This document shows, in pieces, positions 30,701 to 39,885 of a stretch of 40,031 nt of DNA; positions within the stretch are counted from its first letter, which is position 1, and each line of letters starts with the position of its first letter. The notes beneath the pieces were generated by a model. The model searched no databases and was not told where the DNA came from. It saw only the letters and a list, made by a program, of their open reading frames with translations. A program made the position numbers and the translations under genes. The stretch covers positions 1-40,031 of the forward strand of contig VRUL01000044.1 of assembly GCA_019456145.1 (NCBI GenBank). Reading direction: 5' to 3'. Source of the stretch: Planctomycetota bacterium. Lineage in GTDB: Bacteria > Planctomycetota > Phycisphaerae > Sedimentisphaerales > Anaerobacaceae.

Positions 30701-33255
30701 ATACGTATTTCGAAGATCCTGCTATGCCAAATACACCTACGATTACTTCAACGAGCCCGGATGGTTATCCTACAAACGCTTTGACGTTCTCGACGACTCC
30801 ATTCAGCGACCCGCAGGGTTCCGGGACTTTTGCTGCGATGAAGTGGCGCATTGCTGAGGTTACCGACGTTGCTGCTCCGGCTTACGATCCAACTAAGCGG
30901 AGGAAATATGAAATCGAAACGGTCTGGGACAGTGGCGAGATTACAGATTTTAACAGCACCATCAAGATTCCTGCAAGTGCGGTCAAGGTCGGTCATGCAT
31001 ATCGCGTACGGGTAAGGATGAAGGACAACACAGGTCTTTGGAGCCACTGGTCCAACAAGATTCAATTTATAGCAAGCACTCCGTTGTCATCCCAAATCCT
31101 GGACAATTTGCGTATTACAGAATTGATGTATAATCCCCCCGATCCACCTCCGGGTGATCCCAATGGCAATGATGACTACGAATTCATAGAGCTAAGGAAT
31201 ATCGGTCAGGAAATACTCGATTTGGCATATGTTTCTTTTGTAGACGGGATTACATTTGATTTCAATGACAGCAATGTTACCAGCCTTAATCCCGGCGATT
31301 TTGTCCTGGTAGTCAGAAACAGGAACTCTTTCGAGTCGCGATATGGCACGAGTTTGTCTGACAAAATTGCCGGCGAATACAAAGATAACTTGCAGAACAG
31401 TCTTCAAAATAGCGGTGAGAAAGTCAAACTGGTAGACTTTTGGAATGGAACCATTGCCGAGTTTGAGTACAAGGACGGCTGGTATCCAATCACCGATGGT
31501 GGCGGTTTCTCGCTAACTATGATAAACCCCGGCGAAAACGCCATGTATGGCTCAGACGAAGGCCTGGTCGCGCACTGGAAGTTCGATGACGGCTCCGGCG
31601 GCACCGCGATAGACAGTGCCGGCACGAACAACGGAACACTGGTTGGAGACCCCACCTGGACAGCCGGCCGAGTTGATGGAGCTTTAAGCTTCGACGGTAG
31701 CGACGATTATGTCTCTGTTGCCCCTGTCGCTCCTTTAGCAAGTGTAAATGTAACTGCGCAGGCATGGGTACGTGTGGACGAGTTTGCAGGAATATGGAAT
31801 CCTATACTGACGCAGCATGATTTGAGTAACAATGGTTACTATTTCTATGTTTCCAGCGGTACACCTGCATTTTATATGGTTGGAGGTGTGAGTTTTGTCC
31901 AGGCAATTTCACCCGAAGTATTTAACCCGGACCAATGGTATCATGTCGCCGGGACTAATGATGGTTCCTACCTGAAGCTGTACATTGACGGCCAGTTGAA
32001 AGACAGTGCTGTTTCAACCGGTTTCTTAGGGGTCAACTACAATGCTTATATTGGCAGCGAACCTACTTCTCCGCTCTATTACACCGGCCTAATCGACGAT
32101 TTTCGCATCTACAATCGGGCAGTGAGCGAAAGTGAATTTCAGGATATAGCCAATCCGATGAGACGCTGGAGCCGGAAAAGCTCCTGGCGTGCGAGTGTAT
32201 ACCGCAACGGCACGCCCGGCTGGGATGACAGCGGCATTCTTCCGGATCCCGGCGCCGTGGTCATCAATGAATTGATGTCGCATTCGAATGCCGGGCCGGA
32301 CTGGATTGAGCTGCACAATACCACCGGCGAAGCTATTAACATCGGTGGCTGGTTCCTCAGTGACAATGACAGAAGTGAACCAAACCTGATGAAATACAGA
32401 ATTGCCGATGGGACAATGATTGCCGCGAACAGTTATTTGGTTTTCTATCAAGAAGCAGATTTCAACAATCCGGGCGACCCCGGCAGTATTGTACCTTTTG
32501 CCTTTAGTGAGAATGGCGAGGAGGCTTGCCTGTCCTCGCGTCTTGATCCGAACGGTATGTTGACCGGCTACCGCCAGGTGGAGGATTTTGGTGCTGCACA
32601 AAGTAACGTGTCATTCGGCCGATATTTTAAGAGCAGCACCGGTAATTCCAACTTTGTAGCGATGGATTACAATACGCCGGATGCGGTTAATGCTTATCCC
32701 AAAGTCGGCCCGATTGTAATCAACGAGATTATGTACAATCCGCCGACCAGCAATCAGAATGAGGAATATATTGAATTGTATAACATTACCGGAGCACCGG
32801 TGACATTATACCGCGTTGATAAACTCACACCGTGGAAGTTTACCGATGGTATTGACTATACCTTCTCGGACAGTCCCCCTGTCACGATACCTCCTTTTGG
32901 TTATCTAATGGTGGTAAAGGACGTGGCGGCCTTTATAGCAGAATATGGCAGTATGCCGCTGGGCGTTCAGGTTATCGACAATTACAATGGCTGGTTAAAC
33001 GACGGTGGTGAAAAATTGGAGATTAGCATGCCCGGCGATATTGACGGCCTTGGCGTTCGTCAGTATATCCGCATTGACAGGGTGGCCTATAGTGACGGCC
33101 GGCATCCTGAGGATGTGCCCGGCGGCGTTGACCTGTGGCCTACCGAGGCCGATGGGCTGGGCAAATCGCTTTCCCGTAAGGTGCCGACTGACTATGGCAA
33201 TGACGTAATCAATTGGAAAGCGGCCACACCTTCGCCGGGTGTTGTTAATCCGTAG
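27763..33255 (+). CDS. Giant secreted protein: dockerin-like, lamin-tail, CotH kinase-like, LamG domains
   Basis: 1830 residues with a signal peptide (hydrophobic core LLALLFFVLIA, likely cleavage after TSA, about residue 27). Domains in order: dockerin-like EF-hand pair (DLNNDQIVDRKDL and DLDGFNGVNMFDFALL, about 34-86); lamin-tail domain (VVINEIHYDP, about 91-170); a jelly-roll-like segment with YDDGFNAWINGV; CotH kinase-like domain (about 630-900, RARGGVWRY, GLYMVLEQMD, PWDVDLCW); lamin-tail (about 1115-1240); LamG (about 1266-1460, LVAHWKFDDGSG to DDFRIYNRAVSESEF); and two more lamin-tail domains (from about 1499 and 1650). CotH proteins are known as spore-coat protein kinases; these large forms are probably surface or adhesive proteins. 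No sortase or PEP-CTERM signal is seen. ATG at 27763 follows GAGGAA; 27772 is an alternative. Confidence 0.85.
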   Translation: MHNMQKLMRIPLLALLFFVLIADSTSAQLNLAGDLNNDQIVDRKDLRIFVWQWLDPVCLSPGCTADLDGFNGVNMFDFALLSGNWRQGPRVVINEIHYDPAIKTDLAEFVELHNAGTMDANISDWYFSEGISYQFPPGSILPVGGYIVVAQDPGTIQTKFSTPANLIFGPFEGRIENDGEKIELRNANGFSMDEVDFRRRFPWPIVGDPPSNSIELANPALDNDLGGSWRPSEPEAIAPPTTIIPAGATWNYFKGTSEASSPTSAWRQLGFNDLSWLTGGLFIGYGENFIVTNLSDMQGGYTSVFLRKEFNVSNAGNISNLKLDVIYDDGFNAWINGVSVLPPINVAAVEMLYDDTANGALENLDWNEFNLPAPSGYLVDGNNVLAIQLFNASLSGSSDCFLDVRLKDSPALTTAGPTPGQRNTTYSTNIPPQMRQVKHNPKQPRGGDDVKITVKVTDPDGVQSVNLSYQLVYPGSYIELADAAYETNWTDANSPMTDDGTGGDQEAGDDIYTVVLPGSIHTHRLLVRYRITAMDNTGLSITGPYAQDPQPNFAYFVYDGVPSWSGAIDPDSIDPIMNQVVYYSPSVLTRIPVHHLISKKNSVERSTWIDRYGGDLYKWNGTLVYDGDIYDHIRYRARGGVWRYAMGKNMWKFDFNRGHFFQARDDYGKKYDTTWDKLNFSACIQQGNYLHRGEQGMIEAASFLPFNLMDVEAPKTHWVHYRIIDEAVEAGPTQYDGDFWGLYMVLEQMDGRFLDEHGLPDGNFYKIEGHNGDLNNQGPYAVTDKSDFTAFKSGYYYDPNPTEQWWRDNVNLESYYGYRAVVEGVHHGDIGYGKNYFFYLNPETNIWDMLPWDVDLCWANNMYGNGEDPFKSQGAIFSNPAIYREYHNRLREFHDLLYNSEQMDKLLDDLAAIIDPVSGPTIVDADRAMWDYNPIMTSGYVNSSKAGEGRFYQKAATKDFRGMVQILKDYVKPSSYRAFDTYFEDPAMPNTPTITSTSPDGYPTNALTFSTTPFSDPQGSGTFAAMKWRIAEVTDVAAPAYDPTKRRKYEIETVWDSGEITDFNSTIKIPASAVKVGHAYRVRVRMKDNTGLWSHWSNKIQFIASTPLSSQILDNLRITELMYNPPDPPPGDPNGNDDYEFIELRNIGQEILDLAYVSFVDGITFDFNDSNVTSLNPGDFVLVVRNRNSFESRYGTSLSDKIAGEYKDNLQNSLQNSGEKVKLVDFWNGTIAEFEYKDGWYPITDGGGFSLTMINPGENAMYGSDEGLVAHWKFDDGSGGTAIDSAGTNNGTLVGDPTWTAGRVDGALSFDGSDDYVSVAPVAPLASVNVTAQAWVRVDEFAGIWNPILTQHDLSNNGYYFYVSSGTPAFYMVGGVSFVQAISPEVFNPDQWYHVAGTNDGSYLKLYIDGQLKDSAVSTGFLGVNYNAYIGSEPTSPLYYTGLIDDFRIYNRAVSESEFQDIANPMRRWSRKSSWRASVYRNGTPGWDDSGILPDPGAVVINELMSHSNAGPDWIELHNTTGEAINIGGWFLSDNDRSEPNLMKYRIADGTMIAANSYLVFYQEADFNNPGDPGSIVPFAFSENGEEACLSSRLDPNGMLTGYRQVEDFGAAQSNVSFGRYFKSSTGNSNFVAMDYNTPDAVNAYPKVGPIVINEIMYNPPTSNQNEEYIELYNITGAPVTLYRVDKLTPWKFTDGIDYTFSDSPPVTIPPFGYLMVVKDVAAFIAEYGSMPLGVQVIDNYNGWLNDGGEKLEISMPGDIDGLGVRQYIRIDRVAYSDGRHPEDVPGGVDLWPTEADGLGKSLSRKVPTDYGNDVINWKAATPSPGVVNP
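31561..33255 (+). repeat. Duplicated 3' block, copy 1
   Basis: This 1695-bp segment (LamG plus two lamin-tail domains) is collinear without net gaps with 38142-39836 in the next gene. Long stretches are identical, for example 50 or more consecutive bases within about 31607-31660 versus 38188-38241. The upstream parts of the two genes are far less similar. Recent duplication or gene conversion is the likely cause. Confidence 0.85.
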
Positions 33256-33393
33256 AATCCGGGGGTAGAAAGGTAAATATACAAGGTAAGCTTCACCTTT
33301 GCCAGCTATTAAAAGCTGCCTCTTCCTATCACCGCAAGCCGTATCGGAACATCAAGATGTCCCCATCCGTCCCATAATCAAGACAAAAAGGCA

Positions 33394-33423
33394 TTGACTT
33401 AATCACCTTAAATATGTTATACT
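33394..33423 (+). promoter_or_regulatory. Promoter of the second giant secreted protein
   Basis: TTGACT (33394-33399), 18-nt spacer, TATACT (33418-33423). The leader to the ATG at 33555 is about 125 nt. It matches the promoter at 27651-27680. The remainder of the 299-nt gap between the giant genes shows only a short AAGGT/ACCTT stem just after the first gene. Confidence 0.68.
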
Positions 33424-33554
33424 AAATTCTCGTTTATACGTTATTGGTTGTATAAGGCCCATAAGTCACAAGGACCATATACCCGCTTGTTGGGAACAAA
33501 CAAAGAAAAAACCCCGGTCAGCGGCCTAAAACATCCTTGGAGAAGGAGTTAATA

Positions 33555-36500
33555 ATGCCCAGAACCAAATCAATCTCGTTACTCGCCCTGTTTCTAACCG
33601 TATCTTTGGTTAGTATGACTAGCGCCCAGGCTCAACTCGTAGGTGATTTAAATAAGGACTACAGGGTTGATTTCAGAGACGTGAAGACTTTTGCTGTGCA
33701 GTGGCTGGATCCAAGCTGTCTGACCCCTGGTTGCATTGCTAATCTGGACGGCGTTGATGGTGTGAACATGGCTGACTTCGCCCTGCTGGCAAACAACTGG
33801 AAGATGGTGGAATCCCACTTAGTTATCAGCGAGTTTATGGCAAGAAACAGCAGCACTCTGATGGATAGAGACAACGAATCTTCCGACTGGCTCGAGATTT
33901 ACAATCCGACGGACACAACTGCCAATCTGGACGGCTGGTCTCTGACTGACAGTGTTGACAACCTAACCATGTGGCAATTCCCGAACGGTCTGGCGATTGG
34001 GCCCGGTGAGTTCCTGGTCGTATTCGCGTCAGGAAAGGACATATTGGACCCGAACGAGCTGCACACCAATTTCGAACTCGACCAGGATGGAGATTATCTG
34101 GCGTTGGTGGCAAATGACGGTAATACCATTGTTCACGAATACGCACCGGAGTACCCCACACAGTTGGCAGATATCTCGTATGGTTTGGCGCAATACGCAA
34201 CAACGCTCGTGCCAACAGGCGCGACCGCTTCCTACCATGTGCCTACCATCAGCGATGCGGCTCTGGGTACCGATTGGACTGATGTTTATTTCGATGACTT
34301 AACATGGGACACTGGACCAACCAGCATAGGTTTCGGTGAAGTTGGTGGCGCTACAGGCACAATTTTGCGCGAGTATTGGACGGGTATCGCGGGTCTAAGC
34401 GTGTCGGACCTTACAAATAACTCTAATTATCCGGATAATCCATCAGGAAGTAGTGAGCCAACACTATTTGAAGCACCTCTGGACTGGGCGGAAGAATACG
34501 GCACACGTATGCATGGATTCCTCCATCCACCCACGAGCGGTGACTACACCTTCTGGATATCCAGCGATGATGCCAGTGAGCTTTGGTTGAGTACCGACGA
34601 CAATCCGAATAACGCTGTGCTTATCGCTTTTGAAGCCCAATGGAGTGGATCCAGGGTTTGGCAAACAGGCAACGAACAGTCGGCACCCATTTCATTAGTG
34701 GGCGGTCAGAGATACTACATTAAAGCGTTGCAGAAGGAACAAGGAGGCGGTGACAATCTTGCAGTAACATGGGACGGGCCAGGCATCGTCATGGGTAATC
34801 CTATCGAGGGCCAGTATCTCTCGCCGTGGACTGGCGGATGGGTTGCAACCGATGTACAGGCGGATATGTTGGGCGTTAATGCCTCGCTATGGACGCGCAT
34901 CGAATTCAACCTCGAAGAGGGAGAGAACGGTCTCTTCGACACAATGACACTGCGAATGAAGTACGAGGATGGCTTCGTGGCGTATCTCAACGGCCAGGAG
35001 GTCGCCCGCCGCAGGGCTCCGAGTCCAGTGCAGTGGAACTCAACGGCTGATTCTAATCGTCCGATTGGCGATTCCTCGGTCTTTGAGGAAATCAATCTTA
35101 TGGGCCACCTGTATTTACTACAGTCCGGCAAAAATGTGCTGGCATTTCACGGGCTCAATGACAACCAGAACAATGGTGATTTCCTGATTCTGCCCGAGCT
35201 GGTCGCCGCCAGAAATCAGGCAGTCCCACAGTACTTCACGACAGCAACACCGGGCACATTTAATATTCCCGGCGCGATTGGCCGTGTTGACGAGGTCTGG
35301 TTCAGCAATAAGCGAGGTTTCTACGAAACTGCATTCCAGTTAAAACTGTACACCGGAGCCAATGACGCTGAAATCCGTTATACCATCGACGGATCACAGC
35401 CAACAATTACTCAGGGATTCACTTACAGCTCGCCTATCAACATAAATCGTACTACCGTTCTCCGTACCGTAGCGGTCAAGCCTGGCTGGCTGGACTCCGC
35501 GGTCGAGACGCACACTTATATCTTCCTTAATGATGTGATTTATCAGCCCAGTAATCCTCCTGGTTTCCCAAACTACTGGGGTGGAACCGCTGCCGATTAT
35601 GAGATGGACCCCGACATCGTTAACGTCCAACTCGGCACAATCAAGGACGACCTGAAGTCGATTCCTACAATGTCGCTGGTAACACATGTGGATGATATGT
35701 TTGGCTCGGGCGGTATCTACTCCAACCCAGGGGGAACCGGTTTCACGTGGGAGAGACCTGCATCGATCGAGCTGATTTATCCGGACGGCTCAAAAGGTTT
35801 CCAGGTTGACTGCGGCGTCCGGATCTATGGCGGCGCGTTTCGAGGCATGGGACTAACGAGAAAGAAGACGTTCCGCCTCCTGTTCAAGGGCATATATGGA
35901 CCGACGAAGCTGCGGTATCCGCTCTTTGGTAAAGATGCTGTCGATGAGTTCGATACCATCATTCTCCGGGGGGGTGCCAACGATGCATGGAACAATTGGG
36001 GTGATGCAGATACCCAATACATTGTCGATGAGTTCATGCGGCGAACTCAGTTGGCCCTGGGCTATCCTTCAGTACACGGCACATTTGTACACCTGTACGT
36101 GAACGGCCTGTATTGGGGCCTGTACAACCCTGTGGAACGGCCTCAGTCGTCCTTTGCCGCCAATTACTTTGGAGGACCCAAAGAAGAATGGGACACGAAC
36201 AATTCCGGCAATCCCACTGGTGAGAGCAGCACGGCCACCTGGAATGCAATGTTTAACCTTGTCGGGCAGGGCCTGGCTGGCACCGAAAACTATCAGAAAA
36301 TCCAGGGCAACAATCCTGACGGCACAAACAATCCCGCCTACGACGACCTGCTCGACATCGACAACTACATTGGCTATATGTTCTCCAACTTCTGGGGAGG
36401 AACGGGGGATTGGCCGGGTCACAATTACTACGCCGGCTGCCGCCGCCCCCCGAATGCCACCGGATTTAAGTTCTTCAACTGGGATTCAGAAGGGGCTATT

Positions 36501-39500
36501 GTCATCTGGTCCAATCTCAATGCAAACGTAACCGGCGTGAACAACGGCGCAGGGGGACCATATGCTGCCTTGAGGCAAAACTCGGAATTCCGCCTGCTTT
36601 TTGCTGATCACGCGCATCGATACATGCTAAACAACGGACCGGCGACCGCAGGGCCATCATACGAACGCTACAAGGAACTTGCCGACCATGTCGAGCGGGC
36701 CATCGTTGGCGAGTCGGCACGCTGGGGAGACATGGCAGTCAGCACACCCTATGCCTTGTCCCACTGGCAGACCAAGCGTGACTACATCCTGAATACTTAC
36801 ATGCCCCAGCGCCGAGGCATCGTCCTTAACCAATTGCGTAATGCCGGCCTCTATCCTGCCAACACAGACGCACCCGTATTCTATATAAACGGGTTCCTGC
36901 AACACAGCGGTGAGATTTCAAGCAGCGACCAGTTGACCATGGATGATCCCAATGGAACAAGTACAAAAATCTATTATACTACCGACGGTAACGACCCGCA
37001 TCTGCCGGAGGAACTGCAAATCAGCGGTACCACCCTTGTATTTGAGGATGCACCCAAGAAAGCGCTCGTACCGGCCGGCCCTGTCAACGACAACTGGAAA
37101 GGCGGAGGGGCATTCGACGACTCAAGTTGGAATGACGGAACACCAATCACTCCCGGAAAAACCGGCGGTGTCGGATACGAACAAGGATCAGGTTACGGGC
37201 CGTACATCAGCTACGATGTCACTGCGAAAATGTACAACGGGAATAACTCCTGTTACATCCGCATCCCGTTCACCTTTAACGGCGACCCATGCAATTTTAA
37301 CTTCATGACCCTGAATATACGGTACGACGATGGCTTCGTCGCTTATCTCAATGGAGATGAACTTGAACGTAAAAACTTCACCGGGACGCCGGCTTGGAAC
37401 TCGAACTCCAGCGGCTTGCACGAAGCATCCGGGCTTGAGGCTATCCCCGTGTCCGATCATCTCGACTCCATCAAGCAGGGAGACAACATACTTGCAATTC
37501 AAGGTTTGAATACCTCTAATACCAGTTCTGACTTTATCATCTCTACCGAGCTGGTGGCCGGCGAGGCCAATTCCACCGGCGGCATTGCACCTAGCGCGAT
37601 CGAGTATAATAACGAGCAGATCACTTTTAACATGAGTACGCACATCAAGGCACGTGTGCTGGACGGTATTACGTGGAGCGCACTGAACGAGGCTGTATAT
37701 GCCGTCGGCCCAGTCACAGATAACCTCCGCATCACTGAGATTATGTACCATCCACAGAACACCGGCGATCCAAATGATCCAAACACTGAATTTATTGAGT
37801 TGAAAAACATCGGACCAAATATACTGAATCTGAATCTGGTAAAGTTCACAGAAGGAATCGATTTCACTTTTTCAGATGTAGAACTTGACCCCAACGAATG
37901 CGTCGTAGTTGTGAAAGACCGTAGCGCATTCGAAGCCAAATACGGTACAGCAGTCAATATAGCGGGCCGGTACAGCGGCAGCCTGGCCAACAATGGGGAA
38001 AGGATTAAACTGGAGGACGCTATTGGCCGGACGATTCTGGACTTTGAGTACGAAGACGGTTGGCATCCAGTCACTGACGGCGGTGGCTTCTCTTTAACCG
38101 TAATAGACCCAACTTACATAGCCATGTATGGTTCGGAACAAGGGCTGGCCGCGCACTGGAAATTCGATGATGGCTCCGGCAGCACGGCGATAGACAGTGC
38201 CGGCACGAACAACGGAACACTGGTTGGAGACCCCACCTGGACAGTCGGCCGAGTTGACGGAGCTTTAAGCCTTGACGGTAGCGGCGATTATGTCTCTGCT
38301 GCCCCTGTCGCTCCTTTAGCAGGGGTAAATGTAACTGCACAGGCATGGGTACGCGTGGACGAGTTTGCAGGTATATGGAATCCTATACTGACGCAGCATG
38401 ATTTGAGTAACAATGGTTACTATTTCTATGTTTCCAGCGGTACACCTGCATTTTACATGGTAGGAGGTGTGAGTTTTGTTCAAGCGATTTCGAACGAAGT
38501 AATTAATCCTGACCAATGGTATCATGTTGCCGGGACTAATGACGGTTCCAACCTGAAGTTGTACGTTGACGGCCAGTTGAAAGACAGTGCTGATTCAACC
38601 GGTTTTTTAGGGATGAACTACAATGCTTATATCGGTAGCGAACCTGTTTCTCTGCTGTACTACACCGGTCTAATCGACGATGTTCGCATCTACAATCGGG
38701 CAGTGAGCGAAAGTGAGTTTCAGAATATAGCCGACCCTACAGGACGCTGGAGTCGGAAAAGCTCCTGGCGTGCGAGTGTATATCGCAACGGCTCGCCCGG
38801 CTGGGATGACAGCGGGATTCTCCCGAACCCCGGCGCCGTAGTAATCAACGAAGTTATGTCGCATTCGAACGCTGGGCCTGACTGGATTGAGCTACACAAC
38901 ACCACCGGTGAAGCTATTAACATCGGCAACTGGTTCCTCAGTGACAATGACAAAGATGAGCCAAACCTGATGAAATACAGGATTGCCAATGGTACAACGA
39001 TTGCCGCGAATAGTTATTTGGTTTTCTATCAGGACACGGATTTCAATAATCCGGGCGACCCCGGCAGTATCGTACCTTTTGCCTTTAGTGAGAATGGCGA
39101 GGAGGCGTGCCTTTCCTCACGTCAGGACCCGAACGGTATGTTGACCGGCTACCGCGATGTGGAGGATTTTGGTGCTGCACAGACCAACGTATCATTCGGC
39201 CGATATTTTAAGAGCAGCACCGGCAATTTCAACTTTGTGGCGATGGACTACAATACCCCGGATGCCAATAATGCTTATCCCAAAGTCGGCCCGGTTGTGA
39301 TAAATGAGATTATGTACAATCCGCCGACCGGTAATCAGAAAGAGGAATATGTCGAGATGTATAACATCACCGGTTCGCCGGTGACATTATACCGCGTCGA
39401 TAAATTCACGCCCTGGAAGTTCACCGATGGTATTGATTATACCTTCTCGCCCAGCCCCCCTGTTACGATACCTGCTTATGGCTATCTAATGGTGGTCAAG

Positions 39501-39836
39501 GACCTGGCATCCTTTATAGTAAGATATGGTAGTATGCCGCTTGGTGTTCAGGTTCTGGAAGGTTACAGCGGCTGGTTAAGCAACGCCGGAGAGAGGCTGC
39601 AGATTGGCATGCCCGGCGATATTGATGGCCTTGGCACACGTCATCATATTCGTATCGATAGGGTGACTTACAGTGATGGTTTGCATCCTGAGGATGTTCC
39701 CGGCGGTTTTGACCTGTGGCCTACCGAGGCGGATGGGCTTGGCAAATCGCTTTCGCGTAAGGTGACAACTGATTATGGCAATGACGTAGCTAATTGGGAA
39801 GCGGCTACGCCTTCACCTGGTGTTGTCAATCCGTAA
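33555..39836 (+). CDS. Giant secreted protein: dockerin-like, lamin-tail, PA14, chitobiase-type, CotH, LamG domains
   Basis: 2093 residues from the ATG at 33555, which has AAGGAG 6 nt upstream; a TTG at 33537 in frame is less likely. Signal peptide core LLALFLTVSLVSM, cleavage after AQA. Domains: dockerin-like pair (DLNKDYRVDFRDV, DLDGVDGVNMADFALL, about 30-80); lamin-tail (about 88-190); PA14-like (about 275-415, HGFLHPPTSGDYTFWISSDD); a jelly-roll-like repeat (KYEDGFVAYLNG, and again RYDDGFVAYLNG after the CotH part); chitobiase C-type segment (IRYTIDGSQPT, about 595-658); CotH-like (about 700-1000); lamin-tail (about 1391-1508); LamG (about 1530-1728); two lamin-tail domains. The CotH-like part has FNWDSEGAI where its paralogue has PWDVDLCW, so the second acidic residue is Glu. 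Probably a surface protein, paralogous to the preceding gene. Confidence 0.85.
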   Translation: MPRTKSISLLALFLTVSLVSMTSAQAQLVGDLNKDYRVDFRDVKTFAVQWLDPSCLTPGCIANLDGVDGVNMADFALLANNWKMVESHLVISEFMARNSSTLMDRDNESSDWLEIYNPTDTTANLDGWSLTDSVDNLTMWQFPNGLAIGPGEFLVVFASGKDILDPNELHTNFELDQDGDYLALVANDGNTIVHEYAPEYPTQLADISYGLAQYATTLVPTGATASYHVPTISDAALGTDWTDVYFDDLTWDTGPTSIGFGEVGGATGTILREYWTGIAGLSVSDLTNNSNYPDNPSGSSEPTLFEAPLDWAEEYGTRMHGFLHPPTSGDYTFWISSDDASELWLSTDDNPNNAVLIAFEAQWSGSRVWQTGNEQSAPISLVGGQRYYIKALQKEQGGGDNLAVTWDGPGIVMGNPIEGQYLSPWTGGWVATDVQADMLGVNASLWTRIEFNLEEGENGLFDTMTLRMKYEDGFVAYLNGQEVARRRAPSPVQWNSTADSNRPIGDSSVFEEINLMGHLYLLQSGKNVLAFHGLNDNQNNGDFLILPELVAARNQAVPQYFTTATPGTFNIPGAIGRVDEVWFSNKRGFYETAFQLKLYTGANDAEIRYTIDGSQPTITQGFTYSSPININRTTVLRTVAVKPGWLDSAVETHTYIFLNDVIYQPSNPPGFPNYWGGTAADYEMDPDIVNVQLGTIKDDLKSIPTMSLVTHVDDMFGSGGIYSNPGGTGFTWERPASIELIYPDGSKGFQVDCGVRIYGGAFRGMGLTRKKTFRLLFKGIYGPTKLRYPLFGKDAVDEFDTIILRGGANDAWNNWGDADTQYIVDEFMRRTQLALGYPSVHGTFVHLYVNGLYWGLYNPVERPQSSFAANYFGGPKEEWDTNNSGNPTGESSTATWNAMFNLVGQGLAGTENYQKIQGNNPDGTNNPAYDDLLDIDNYIGYMFSNFWGGTGDWPGHNYYAGCRRPPNATGFKFFNWDSEGAIVIWSNLNANVTGVNNGAGGPYAALRQNSEFRLLFADHAHRYMLNNGPATAGPSYERYKELADHVERAIVGESARWGDMAVSTPYALSHWQTKRDYILNTYMPQRRGIVLNQLRNAGLYPANTDAPVFYINGFLQHSGEISSSDQLTMDDPNGTSTKIYYTTDGNDPHLPEELQISGTTLVFEDAPKKALVPAGPVNDNWKGGGAFDDSSWNDGTPITPGKTGGVGYEQGSGYGPYISYDVTAKMYNGNNSCYIRIPFTFNGDPCNFNFMTLNIRYDDGFVAYLNGDELERKNFTGTPAWNSNSSGLHEASGLEAIPVSDHLDSIKQGDNILAIQGLNTSNTSSDFIISTELVAGEANSTGGIAPSAIEYNNEQITFNMSTHIKARVLDGITWSALNEAVYAVGPVTDNLRITEIMYHPQNTGDPNDPNTEFIELKNIGPNILNLNLVKFTEGIDFTFSDVELDPNECVVVVKDRSAFEAKYGTAVNIAGRYSGSLANNGERIKLEDAIGRTILDFEYEDGWHPVTDGGGFSLTVIDPTYIAMYGSEQGLAAHWKFDDGSGSTAIDSAGTNNGTLVGDPTWTVGRVDGALSLDGSGDYVSAAPVAPLAGVNVTAQAWVRVDEFAGIWNPILTQHDLSNNGYYFYVSSGTPAFYMVGGVSFVQAISNEVINPDQWYHVAGTNDGSNLKLYVDGQLKDSADSTGFLGMNYNAYIGSEPVSLLYYTGLIDDVRIYNRAVSESEFQNIADPTGRWSRKSSWRASVYRNGSPGWDDSGILPNPGAVVINEVMSHSNAGPDWIELHNTTGEAINIGNWFLSDNDKDEPNLMKYRIANGTTIAANSYLVFYQDTDFNNPGDPGSIVPFAFSENGEEACLSSRQDPNGMLTGYRDVEDFGAAQTNVSFGRYFKSSTGNFNFVAMDYNTPDANNAYPKVGPVVINEIMYNPPTGNQKEEYVEMYNITGSPVTLYRVDKFTPWKFTDGIDYTFSPSPPVTIPAYGYLMVVKDLASFIVRYGSMPLGVQVLEGYSGWLSNAGERLQIGMPGDIDGLGTRHHIRIDRVTYSDGLHPEDVPGGFDLWPTEADGLGKSLSRKVTTDYGNDVANWEAATPSPGVVNP
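38142..39836 (+). repeat. Duplicated 3' block, copy 2
   Basis: Collinear with 31561-33255, same length (1695 bp). The two encoded LamG domains differ at only a few positions. Downstream of both stops a similar word, AAATATAC-A/G-AGGTAA, follows, so homology may reach slightly past the coding end. Confidence 0.85.
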
Positions 39837-39885
39837 AATCCTATGCCGAATGCAAATATACGAGGTAACCTTATCTTGTGTTGTG

